A stretch of DNA of 11,806 nucleotides from Treponema sp. (GTDB lineage: Bacteria; Spirochaetota; Spirochaetia; Treponematales; Breznakiellaceae), in NCBI GenBank assembly GCA_031259515.1, contig JAIRLK010000256.1, forward strand, positions 1-11,806. The letters run 5' to 3'. Positions 1-6,943 of the stretch are shown one piece after another (within the stretch, counting starts at the first letter, position 1; every line of letters starts with the position of its first letter). Made by a program: the position numbers and the translations under genes. Below the pieces are notes generated by a model. That model was not told the origin of the DNA. It ran no database searches and was given only the letters and a program-made list of their open reading frames with translations.

Positions 1-2
1 GC

Positions 3-95
3 AAACGGGAACTGGCGGAAATGACCGTTTCTTCCGGCGAATCCTGGCTCGCCCGGATGAGCCAGGAGGAACTCAAATCCCTGTTTGACCGGTAG
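3..95 (+). CDS. C-terminal end of an SNF2-family helicase-like protein (partial)
   Basis: Only the last 30 codons are inside the window, in the frame starting at base 3 and ending with TAG at 93-95. The tail begins KRELAEM and ends with EELKSLFDR. It has the layout typical of the extreme C terminus of bacterial SNF2 ATPases: a helix of the K-R/T-x-L-A type, then a short acidic Ser/Gly linker, then an (S)xEEL-xxLF end. The complete SNF2 protein at 2191-5022 ends in the same way (RRKTDLAGALL, a Ser/Asp linker, LSSDDVAYLV). This gene therefore looks like a second SNF2 gene, pointing toward the first. The assignment rests on the tail only; no motor motif is visible. It could be another protein with a similar helical tail. 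Confidence 0.6.
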   Translation, partial: KRELAEMTVSSGESWLARMSQEELKSLFDR

Positions 96-110
96 GCGGT
101 TCGGTTTTTT
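87..110 (+). terminator. Possible rho-independent terminator of the upstream SNF2-type gene
   Basis: A short stem pairs 88-91 (ACCG) with 102-105 (CGGT) and can be extended by G-T wobbles on both sides. The loop is 8 nt and a six-T run spans 105-110. The stem includes the stop codon region of the upstream gene. The stem is short, so the call is weak. Confidence 0.35.
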
Positions 111-139
111 CCTTCCTTATTATGAATGTTTATACTTTA

Positions 140-158
140 GTTATGCGCGAAGCATAAC
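140..158. repeat. Perfect 7-bp inverted repeat between convergent genes
   Basis: GTTATGC (140-146) and GCATAAC (152-158) are perfect inverted arms around a 5-nt loop, GCGAA. It lies midway between the stop codons of two converging genes, where a bidirectional terminator would be expected. No good T-run follows on either strand. The function is therefore open: transcript end, processing site or protein-binding site. Confidence 0.45.
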
Positions 159-223
159 AAACTGCTCGTAACGCCAAGGAAGGCGCCGAATAAATGTATT
201 TTCGCACTTCAGAGCGGAGGGTT

Positions 224-2191
224 TTAATCCCGGCCAAACACCACGATTCCGTGGGCGTTCAGGAGGGCCTGAAATTTTTTCAGGTTTTTTTCCGGAATCA
301 CGATGAGCCCCCCTTCGGCGCGGTGAATGAGGGATCTGAGTTCCGGGTCTCCCAGCAGTTCTTCCGAGAGACTCCGGTCGGCGGGAAGCTGATATATCAA
401 CTGACCGGAAAGCGAATAATCAAACAGCCCCGCTCGGTTTATGGTTTTTTCAAAAAGGGTCAGCCAATGGGGGGCGGGGTTCGGATCAATCAGGGCTTTG
501 AATTTGGCCACCCGCTCTTCTATATGCTTTTTCTCGCTGCACCCCGCGATAAACGAATCGGGGCTGATACGCCAGCGGTTCGAGCCGAGCTTGCGGCCTA
601 TTTTATCCAGATATATGGTCCGTTCCAGGGAATTGCCCTGAACGGTTACCAAAAACAACTCTTTATCCGCTATGGCTTGGTATTCTGATATTACACGCGC
701 CGGGCGTTTTTTCGTTAACTCCAGGCACCACTTGCCGAATTCAGTTACCCGGAAGGTTTTGAGAGAATCGTAGCAAGAAATGGGCCGTTTCTTTTCTTTT
801 AAAACCCGTGTCAAAGGCGGCATGGTCTGGGTTATCTCCAGTATGCCCAGGGCGGCGAAAAGATAGCAGTAGGCTTTGAACACAGGCGTTACTACCAGAT
901 AGTATTCCAGAATACCTTCGATACTAAATATATCAGAGTATTTTTCCGAATAGGTTTGTCCGTCCACCGTTATTTCATCTGCCCGATATTTTAATATTCG
1001 CATGGTATCTTTATAGTAAAAAAAGAAGGGCCGCAATGTTCGGAAGATGAGCCGCGCTATTTGATCGGCATCAAAGGTCCTGCCGTCTTTAGCGCAGAAC
1101 ATCAGGATATCCCGAAAGGTCCCGCGGGAAGGAGGCAGGCCGCCTTCGTATTTCAGATAATAGTCGGTTCCTTTTGTAACATGATCGAAAAGAACATTGT
1201 ACTCTAGGGAATGCCGGTCGGAAGGATTTATATAGCCCGTGAATTGGGACGTCTCATTAAAGAAGGCTTTTACCAGGGCTTTTACTTCGTCCTGACCGTC
1301 TGCGGGCCGGACGACCATAAAGTTCTTCATTGCCAGAATAAACCGGGCCGTTAAATCGGCGCTGTCCGGGATCAGATACTGGGCCTTAAGATCGTTTCCC
1401 TTTGCAGCCTTTCGGCCTTTTTTTTGGCTGGTCTTCTGGTCTTCGGCGCCGGCAGCGTCTTCACCGGGAATGTCTTCTGTATCGGGAACCGTAAAGGGTT
1501 TAAACGCCGAAGACATCCGCAGCGAGTCGGCGTCTTTTTTCTTAAAGCCCCGGATACACTTATAGGGAGAGTCGGGCGGTTTTACGCTGCCGAGGAAATC
1601 CACAATGGCATCGTAGAGCAGGGGCAGAGAATCGGCAATTTCGGCGCTGTTGTCCCACACAGGGCCCCCGCCGCCGTCCGCAGCGCACTCTTCCAGCTTC
1701 AAGCCGGGCGGGGGAACCAGCCACAGGGTTAAGATGTTTCGCAAAATTCCGGGAAGGTACAGGATAGCCTGTCCGCATTGATCAAATACAGAAATATCCA
1801 ACGGTATTTCCTTCTGAAGCGCCCATTTTTTCGTCCACGAATACTCGGAAATCTGCTGGACCAAAGGTGAACCGAATTCCTTTTCTAATTCTTTTGCCGG
1901 CACAAAATAGTCAAAGGCCAGGCGGTATAGCAGTTTTTGCGCTAACGCGGGGAAGCGGAAAAACCAGGCGCGAAAATCCTTCTCCGTTTCAAACGTCATG
2001 GTCTCCGCCAAAACTTTTATCAACCGTTTTTTCTCCAAACCGCTTATCTTTGTGTCCGGAAAGAACCCGTGGTATCTTTTTAGGTCCTCAACGGTAAGCT
2101 TCTGAAGCGTCTGCGTAATATCTTTGAGCCGCTCTTTTACGGGAGGCATGTCCGGCATGGTATAGGTTTTGATTTCTCCTGTTGTTTCCAT
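224..2191 (-). CDS. Uncharacterised 655-aa protein coupled to the SNF2 helicase
   Basis: I do not recognise this protein. It is predicted soluble, with no signal peptide and no clear membrane span. Residues about 31-62 (KLTVEDLKRYHG then KKRLIKVLAE) resemble a SAP-type helix-extended-helix DNA-binding motif; this is a weak pattern match. Residues 75-115 look helical. A glycine stretch (172-176) and a low-complexity acidic then Lys-rich linker (about 238-268) separate an N-terminal part from a C-terminal part. The last 70 residues alternate strands and helices and end in IVVFGRD. The start ATG shares its A with the TAA stop of the helicase gene, and GGGAGG lies 6 nt upstream, so translation is coupled. 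The tight link suggests an accessory or targeting subunit of the SNF2 motor. No catalytic motif is seen. Confidence 0.85.
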   Translation of the reverse strand: METTGEIKTYTMPDMPPVKERLKDITQTLQKLTVEDLKRYHGFFPDTKISGLEKKRLIKVLAETMTFETEKDFRAWFFRFPALAQKLLYRLAFDYFVPAKELEKEFGSPLVQQISEYSWTKKWALQKEIPLDISVFDQCGQAILYLPGILRNILTLWLVPPPGLKLEECAADGGGGPVWDNSAEIADSLPLLYDAIVDFLGSVKPPDSPYKCIRGFKKKDADSLRMSSAFKPFTVPDTEDIPGEDAAGAEDQKTSQKKGRKAAKGNDLKAQYLIPDSADLTARFILAMKNFMVVRPADGQDEVKALVKAFFNETSQFTGYINPSDRHSLEYNVLFDHVTKGTDYYLKYEGGLPPSRGTFRDILMFCAKDGRTFDADQIARLIFRTLRPFFFYYKDTMRILKYRADEITVDGQTYSEKYSDIFSIEGILEYYLVVTPVFKAYCYLFAALGILEITQTMPPLTRVLKEKKRPISCYDSLKTFRVTEFGKWCLELTKKRPARVISEYQAIADKELFLVTVQGNSLERTIYLDKIGRKLGSNRWRISPDSFIAGCSEKKHIEERVAKFKALIDPNPAPHWLTLFEKTINRAGLFDYSLSGQLIYQLPADRSLSEELLGDPELRSLIHRAEGGLIVIPEKNLKKFQALLNAHGIVVFGRD

Positions 2192-2203
2192 TACCGTCCT
2201 CCC
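2189..2203 (-). promoter_or_regulatory. TAATG stop-start overlap with strong Shine-Dalgarno
   Basis: On the minus strand GGGAGG (2203-2198) lies 6 nt before the ATG at 2191-2189. The helicase stop TAA (2193-2191) shares its last A with that ATG. This fixes the start of the 655-aa protein and predicts coupled synthesis with the helicase. Confidence 0.85.
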
Positions 2204-5022
2204 ACCAGGTACGCCACATCGTCCGAGGAAAGAGACTTGAGGGATCCCGCATCGTCCGAAAGCAGAGCGCCCGCCAAATCGGTTTTCCGTCTCTGGAGTT
2301 CCATGATTCGCTCCTCAATAGTATCCCGTGCGATAAGACGGAAACAGAAAACGGGATTCACCTGCCCTATGCGATGGCTTCGGTCTATGGCCTGAGCTTC
2401 GGCGGCGCTGTTCCACCAGGGGTCAAGGATGAAGATATAATCCGCCGCGGTAAGGTTAAGCCCGGTCCCGCCGGTTTTCAACGTCATGATAAAGGCCTTT
2501 ACGCCGCTGTCGGTCTGGAAACGCCGCACCAGGGACTGCCGGTCAACGGTGGCCCCGGTCATGGTCAGGTTGGGAATGTCCATACTCGCAAGGTCCTGGC
2601 TTACCATGTCTACCCCGGCAAGGAAATTCGTGAAGATCAGGCATTTGTGGCCGTTCCCGGCGATTTCCGCGATTCTATCCATCAGGTAAAGCCGTTTGGC
2701 CGACGGGCCGCCGTATTCGCCTTCCGCCTCGGGTACGCTGGCCAGGCGTCTCAGTTCCGTAAGGGCCTTAAAGATGAGGATGGAGGATTTCGCCATTTCC
2801 CCCTTGGCGATGATCCCGTCGATAAGGGATTTATACTCCAGCCGCCTGCGGTGGTATATGGCCAGGTGGGTTTCCTCAAGTTCGATAAAAGCGGTCTCTT
2901 CGGTTTTGTCCGGCAGCTCTTTGAGCACGTCCCGTTTAAGCCGCCTGAGCATGAAGGGGTATATCCTCATCTTCAGATCTTTGAGGGCTTCTTCGTCGTT
3001 GTTTTCCTGTATAGGCCGCTGATACCGCTGATCGAAGTTTTTTTCAGAGCCGAAAAAACCGGGGTTCAGAAAGCGGAACAGGCTGTAGAGTTCTCCCAAA
3101 TTGTTTTCCACCGGAGTTCCGCTCATGGCAAGCCGCCGCCGGGCATTAAGGGAAAGCACCGCCGTCGCGGTCTGGGAAGAAAGATTTTTAATGTTTTGGG
3201 ATTCGTCCAGAATGATGTAGAAAAATTCGATGCGCTTAAAATCCTCCACATCCCGCCTGAGCGTAGCATAGGTACTCAGGATGATCTTGAAATTCCCGCC
3301 GTTTATTTCCGCCGTATCCCGCTCGGTTCCGTAATGCACCACATAGGGCAGATCCGGACCAAAACGGTCGATTTCCGCCGCCCAGTTATACACCAAGGAC
3401 TTGGGACAGAGTATCAAAACAGGACCGCTTTCTTTCATTTTTTTTATTTTTCGCAGTAACGCTATCACCTGTATGGTTTTGCCCAGGCCCATTTCGTCGG
3501 CAAGGCAGGCGCCCATGCCGTATTCTCCCAGGTAATCAAGCCAGCGTACCCCGTATTCTTGATAGGGCCGCAAGGCGCCGCCGGAAAGCGCCCAAGGGCC
3601 TTTACGTTCGGCAATGCTATTGTAGTTGGTAAAGAAGGGCCGGGCTTCCTCCCAAACCTTTCCTTCAACCTCAATCAATTCATCCTGAAGGAGCAGGGGA
3701 ATGTCGAAATAAGAAAACTCGACCTCATCTTCCCCTTTAATCTTGGACACCAGCCGTTCAAGGCGATCCATGGTACGCTTGTCGGGAAAAGAACGGCTGC
3801 CGTCGGTCAAGGTGATACAGGAAGATTTGCGGTACTCCGCCATGAACCGGGCAAAGGTGAAGGTCTCCCCTTCTATTTCAACCTCGGCGTTTCCCGAAAG
3901 GTAATCAATGCCCGCCCCCATGCCTGACTTGCGGCTTACGGAGAGTTTTATTTTCGGCTTTGAAAATTTCAGCTTATATCCCGACAGAACTTCTGTTTCA
4001 AGGAGCACAAAGCGCTGTGAAAGTTCCATGATGTTTTCACCGATGAAGGACCCGGCGAATTCCGGCTCAATGATAAACCGCCCGTTTTCTTCGTAGAACG
4101 CATCGTTTTCGGCGCTCCGCTTTCCCCGGCCTCTGCCCGGCCCCTGTCCCCGGGTGAGCATCTGCCGAAATTCAACTTCCGGCGCTTCCGGAAAAATCAC
4201 CTCCGCAATGCCTATGGTTCTATCGGTTTCGTCCAATTCAACAACGGTTACAATTTCCTCGTTTTCCAAGAACAGGGGAGGAAAGCCTCGGAGAAAACTT
4301 ATGGGACGTATATGGAGGTACCCGTATTTGTCGATTTCCATAAAGAGGAGGGCCGGCAGCGCCGCCGCGGGCCGGACCGGTTTAACCGACCAGCCTTCGT
4401 AGATCAGCTTGGGATTGGAGAACCCGGAAACGATCATTGAGATAAAGGCGGGCAGTTCTGTTTTCGCAATCCGCGCATACACCCGTCCGGTCTCGGCCCA
4501 GCGCAGCCCCAGGTCCTTTACCGGGTAGACTTTCGCGCCGCAAACCGCAATGTTCGGAGAAACGGTGTAAAAATACGCAACCTTGTCCTCCGCCGCTCCG
4601 TCTTTTTTAAGGGCGGGTTTTTGTCCGCCGGCAATGACGGCCCCGTCTTCATTGCACAGGACTATGGAAACCTCCGCCTGGCTTCCGGAAACATCCCGGA
4701 TGAGAAACGCGCAGTGAAAATCCCCTTCCGCGCGGCTGAGTACGCCGCCCTCAGAATTAAGCAGTATCCCGGCATCAAGAGCCTGATTGACGAGTTTTTC
4801 ACCGGGATTAAAGAGGGTATATTCGTCTTCCCCGCTGTCATAATCGACCCACTCGGAAACCACCCGCTCTTTTTTGAGGACATGAAATTCACGTAACAGT
4901 TCCCGTTTAAGTCCCGTGTACCGGCGAAAATCTGGAAGCTGCCGCATACCCCGTTGTCCGCGCATCTGTAAAAAAGTCCGCGTCCCTTCCTTGCCCAGAA
5001 CGAAATGGAAATCTTCTGCCAT
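2191..5022 (-). CDS. Bacterial SNF2-family DNA helicase/translocase, 943 aa
   Basis: This is a double-stranded-DNA translocase of the Swi2/Snf2 superfamily 2 type, acting in the cytoplasm on DNA or protein-DNA complexes. All motor motifs are present: Walker A ADEMGLGKTIQ (508-518), the DExx box as DESQ (606-609), SGTPVENN (634-641), motif V LKTGGTGLNLT (848-858) and motif VI AIDRSHRIGQ (878-887). The N-terminal half (1-470) carries a region at about 365-460 (GIDYLSGNAEVEIEG and LTDGSRSFP) that resembles the bacterial SNF2-associated domain. A short Gly/Arg-rich linker lies at about 291-302. DESQ replaces the common DEAQ; Ser for Ala is conservative and activity is expected. No Shine-Dalgarno precedes the ATG, but a promoter-like pair sits just upstream. 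It is the first gene of a two-gene operon. Family assignment is secure; the biological role (repair, transcription recycling, defence) is not. Confidence 0.95.
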   Translation of the reverse strand: MAEDFHFVLGKEGTRTFLQMRGQRGMRQLPDFRRYTGLKRELLREFHVLKKERVVSEWVDYDSGEDEYTLFNPGEKLVNQALDAGILLNSEGGVLSRAEGDFHCAFLIRDVSGSQAEVSIVLCNEDGAVIAGGQKPALKKDGAAEDKVAYFYTVSPNIAVCGAKVYPVKDLGLRWAETGRVYARIAKTELPAFISMIVSGFSNPKLIYEGWSVKPVRPAAALPALLFMEIDKYGYLHIRPISFLRGFPPLFLENEEIVTVVELDETDRTIGIAEVIFPEAPEVEFRQMLTRGQGPGRGRGKRSAENDAFYEENGRFIIEPEFAGSFIGENIMELSQRFVLLETEVLSGYKLKFSKPKIKLSVSRKSGMGAGIDYLSGNAEVEIEGETFTFARFMAEYRKSSCITLTDGSRSFPDKRTMDRLERLVSKIKGEDEVEFSYFDIPLLLQDELIEVEGKVWEEARPFFTNYNSIAERKGPWALSGGALRPYQEYGVRWLDYLGEYGMGACLADEMGLGKTIQVIALLRKIKKMKESGPVLILCPKSLVYNWAAEIDRFGPDLPYVVHYGTERDTAEINGGNFKIILSTYATLRRDVEDFKRIEFFYIILDESQNIKNLSSQTATAVLSLNARRRLAMSGTPVENNLGELYSLFRFLNPGFFGSEKNFDQRYQRPIQENNDEEALKDLKMRIYPFMLRRLKRDVLKELPDKTEETAFIELEETHLAIYHRRRLEYKSLIDGIIAKGEMAKSSILIFKALTELRRLASVPEAEGEYGGPSAKRLYLMDRIAEIAGNGHKCLIFTNFLAGVDMVSQDLASMDIPNLTMTGATVDRQSLVRRFQTDSGVKAFIMTLKTGGTGLNLTAADYIFILDPWWNSAAEAQAIDRSHRIGQVNPVFCFRLIARDTIEERIMELQRRKTDLAGALLSDDAGSLKSLSSDDVAYLVGGR

Positions 5023-5028
5023 AACAAA

Positions 5029-5057
5029 AATATACGAACTCTACCGTACTAGAGCAA
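5029..5057 (-). promoter_or_regulatory. Candidate sigma70 promoter of the SNF2 operon (possibly leaderless)
   Basis: On the minus strand TTGCTC (5057-5052), a 17-nt spacer and TATATT (5034-5029) form a plausible -35/-10 pair; the -10 matches 5 of 6 consensus bases and the -35 matches 3 of 6. The -10 ends 6 nt before the ATG, so the predicted transcript start falls on or next to the A of the start codon. Confidence 0.5.
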
Positions 5058-5100
5058 GAGGCAGCGGGAGACGGCAATATCCGGCACGGTATACGCTGTA

Positions 5101-5130
5101 TTGTCATTTTATCGAAAATATGCGCATAAC
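5101..5130 (+). promoter_or_regulatory. Candidate promoter of the ABC importer operon
   Basis: TTGTCA (5101-5106, 5 of 6 consensus bases) and CATAAC (5125-5130, 4 of 6) are separated by 18 nt. The -10-like element ends 6 nt before the permease ATG at 5137. No Shine-Dalgarno is visible there, so a leaderless or near-leaderless transcript is possible. Confidence 0.45.
5119..5128. promoter_or_regulatory. Perfect 10-bp palindrome overlapping the importer promoter
   Basis: TATGCGCATA is its own reverse complement. It overlaps the candidate -10 of the importer operon and lies in the 114-bp divergent intergenic region. A repressor bound here would block the importer promoter. The binding protein is unknown, and a 10-bp palindrome can arise by chance. 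Confidence 0.35.
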
Positions 5131-5136
5131 TGATCA

Positions 5137-6081
5137 ATGAAATTCGTGATAAAAAGGCTTCTCGTTACCCTGCTGACCCTGTTCCTGGTGTCCCTCATTA
5201 CTTTTGCGGCCTTTCATATCATACCCGGCGACCCGGCGGCCGTCATGCTGGGGATAGAGGCGACGGAGGCGCAGTTGGCCGATCTTCGCGCCGAGATGAA
5301 CCTGGATAAGAGCCTCCCGGTACAGTACGGGCTCTGGCTGAAGGGGTTTTTTACGGGAAACCTGGGAAACTCCGTGCGTTTCCGGGGGGAGCCCATAGCC
5401 GGCATGGTCCTGGAACGGCTGCCGGTTACCCTTTCCCTGGCGGTCCTTTCCCTGGTTTTCATCTTTGTTCTGGCGATCCCCGCAGCCCTCCTGCCGGCGG
5501 GCAGGGAAAATTCACCGCTTGACCAGATAATAAACGCGGTGAACACCATCATGATATCCTTTCCGGGGTTTTTTCTGGGCGTTCTGTTGATTTGGATCTT
5601 CGGGGTCCTCCTGCGGTTCTTCGTCCCCGGCGCGTATGTGTCCTACCGGGAGGACTTTGGCGGTTTCCTGGCCTGCCTCGTCTTCCCGGCCCTGGCTATA
5701 GCCTTGCCGAACGCCGCCATGGTGGTCAAGTTTCTGCGGGGGTCCATCTTCCGGCAGTTCAGGTCGGATTATGTGCGTACCGCCTACAGTAAGGGGAACA
5801 GCCGGGGCCGGGTCCTGTACCGCCACGCCCTGAAAAACGCGGCGATCCCGGCGGTTACCCTTATGGGCATGATCACCGCCGATGTATTTTCCGGGAGCAT
5901 TGTCATTGAGCAGGTTTTCACCATACCGGGTATAGGGCGGCTCCTTATCGCGTCCATCACCTCCCGGGACTTCAGCATGGCCCAGGTTCTGGTGATTTAC
6001 ATCGCCTTTGTCGTGGTTTTGGCCAATACCCTGGCGGACATCGCCATCCAGATCATCGATCCCCGGATCAGGGTAACGTGA
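5137..6081 (+). CDS. DppB/OppB-like ABC transporter permease, 314 aa
   Basis: This is an inner-membrane permease of the peptide/opine/nickel (Dpp/Opp) importer class. It forms one half of the transmembrane channel with the DppC-like protein encoded next. The N-terminal membrane helix (about 8-28) is followed by the family hallmark IIPGDPAAVMLG (28-39). Further hydrophobic segments lie at about 98-120, 133-163, 178-200, 236-255 and 282-306. The EAA loop that docks to the ATPase is at 211-238 (DYVRTAYSKGNSRGRVLYRH, then ALKNAAIP). The C terminus IDPRIRVT is typical, and length is normal for the family. It is the first gene of the operon and its end overlaps the next start. The start ATG lacks a Shine-Dalgarno. 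The transported substrate cannot be read from the sequence; no gene symbol is given for that reason. Confidence 0.93.
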   Translation: MKFVIKRLLVTLLTLFLVSLITFAAFHIIPGDPAAVMLGIEATEAQLADLRAEMNLDKSLPVQYGLWLKGFFTGNLGNSVRFRGEPIAGMVLERLPVTLSLAVLSLVFIFVLAIPAALLPAGRENSPLDQIINAVNTIMISFPGFFLGVLLIWIFGVLLRFFVPGAYVSYREDFGGFLACLVFPALAIALPNAAMVVKFLRGSIFRQFRSDYVRTAYSKGNSRGRVLYRHALKNAAIPAVTLMGMITADVFSGSIVIEQVFTIPGIGRLLIASITSRDFSMAQVLVIYIAFVVVLANTLADIAIQIIDPRIRVT

Positions 6082-6884
6082 TGCCGGCGTTGAAGCGAAA
6101 CCCGGAATTTCTGGCGGGCCTTGTCCTGGCCGGCCTGGTGGCGGGTATGGCCCTGGTCAGCCTGGTCTATACCCCCTATGGACACAACGACATGGACCCG
6201 GCGCGGCGGTTCACCCCGCCCGGCGCCGGGCATCTTATGGGGACCGACAATTTCGGCAGGGACATCTTTTCCCGAATCATGATAGGCGGGCGCTATACCC
6301 TCCTTGTGGCCCTGTGTACGGTCCTGGGCAGCGCCGCCGCTGGTTCCGCCCTGGGCCTCGTAACCGGCTATGTGGGCGGCCTGTGGGCGGAACTTGTCAT
6401 GCGCGTTATAGACGCCCTGAATTCCTTCCCCGGCCTGCTTCTTGCCCTGGTGATGGTATCCATCATGGAAAACGGCCCCTTTACCCTCATCATCGCCCTA
6501 TTCATCATCTTTATCCCCAGTTACGTGCGCATCATGAGAAGCGGCATGTTGCAGTACAAGGACCGGGACTTCATCAAGGTTGTGGAACTGATGGGGGCTT
6601 CCCACGCTCGGATCATCTTCGTGCATATCCTGCCGAATACGGCGCCTTCCCTTCTGGCTTCCACCGCATTGGGGCTTTCCAACGCCATCCTGGCGGAGGC
6701 CACCATGAGCTACCTGGGCCTGGGCATACAGCCTCCCATTCCCAGTTGGGGGCGTATGCTCTCGGAATCCCGAAACTTCCTGTTCGCCGCACCCTGGTGC
6801 GCCCTGGCGCCGGGATTCATGATCATGATTATGGTCATTTCTTTTCATTATATAGGCGAAGGAATCACAAAACGGTATAGTTGA
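6081..6884 (+). CDS. DppC/OppC-like ABC transporter permease, 267 aa
   Basis: This is the second inner-membrane permease of the Dpp/Opp-type importer. The family signature HLMGTDNFGRDIFSRIMIGG spans 51-70, and the EAA loop at about 163-187 (DFIKVVELMGASHARIIFVH) binds an ATPase subunit. Hydrophobic segments lie at about 11-30, 73-96, 117-147, 188-205 and 242-257. I chose ATG at 6081, which overlaps the upstream TGA by one base (TGATG) and has AGGG 7 nt upstream. A GTG at 6078 would add one residue with poorer spacing. The usual C-terminal ending with a Leu-Asp-Pro motif is replaced by GEGITKRYS, so the tail is slightly short. Its last four codons lie in the first copy of a 28-bp tandem duplication. 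Confidence 0.93.
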   Translation: MPALKRNPEFLAGLVLAGLVAGMALVSLVYTPYGHNDMDPARRFTPPGAGHLMGTDNFGRDIFSRIMIGGRYTLLVALCTVLGSAAAGSALGLVTGYVGGLWAELVMRVIDALNSFPGLLLALVMVSIMENGPFTLIIALFIIFIPSYVRIMRSGMLQYKDRDFIKVVELMGASHARIIFVHILPNTAPSLLASTALGLSNAILAEATMSYLGLGIQPPIPSWGRMLSESRNFLFAAPWCALAPGFMIMIMVISFHYIGEGITKRYS

Positions 6885-6928
6885 GCTATTCTATAGGATA
6901 CGGTATAGTTGAGTTATTCTATAGGATA
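6873..6928 (+). repeat. 28-bp tandem duplication at a permease/lipoprotein gene junction
   Basis: Two adjacent 28-bp units (6873-6900 and 6901-6928) differ at only one position (C at 6886, T at 6914). The first unit includes the codons RYS and the stop of the DppC-like gene. The second unit ends just before the Shine-Dalgarno of the next gene. Each unit also contains TATAG and CTATA arms 10 nt apart that could form a small hairpin. Confidence 0.9.
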
Positions 6929-6943
6929 AGGAGGATTTATATG
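6928..6943 (+). promoter_or_regulatory. Strong Shine-Dalgarno fixing the lipoprotein start
   Basis: AAGGAGG at 6928-6934 is followed by 6 nt and ATG at 6941. This near-ideal site rules out a longer reading from TTG at 6881 that would run through the tandem duplication. Confidence 0.9.

Noticed and set aside
2182..3459. A 425-codon plus-strand open reading frame opposite the SNF2 helicase
   Set aside because: It is an antisense shadow of the helicase gene, which has all its motifs in the other strand; the translated product shows no domain and no start signal.
6881..6940. Extended lipoprotein start at TTG 6881
   Set aside because: The extension only translates the tandem duplication; the ATG at 6941 has an ideal Shine-Dalgarno and directly begins a lipoprotein signal peptide.
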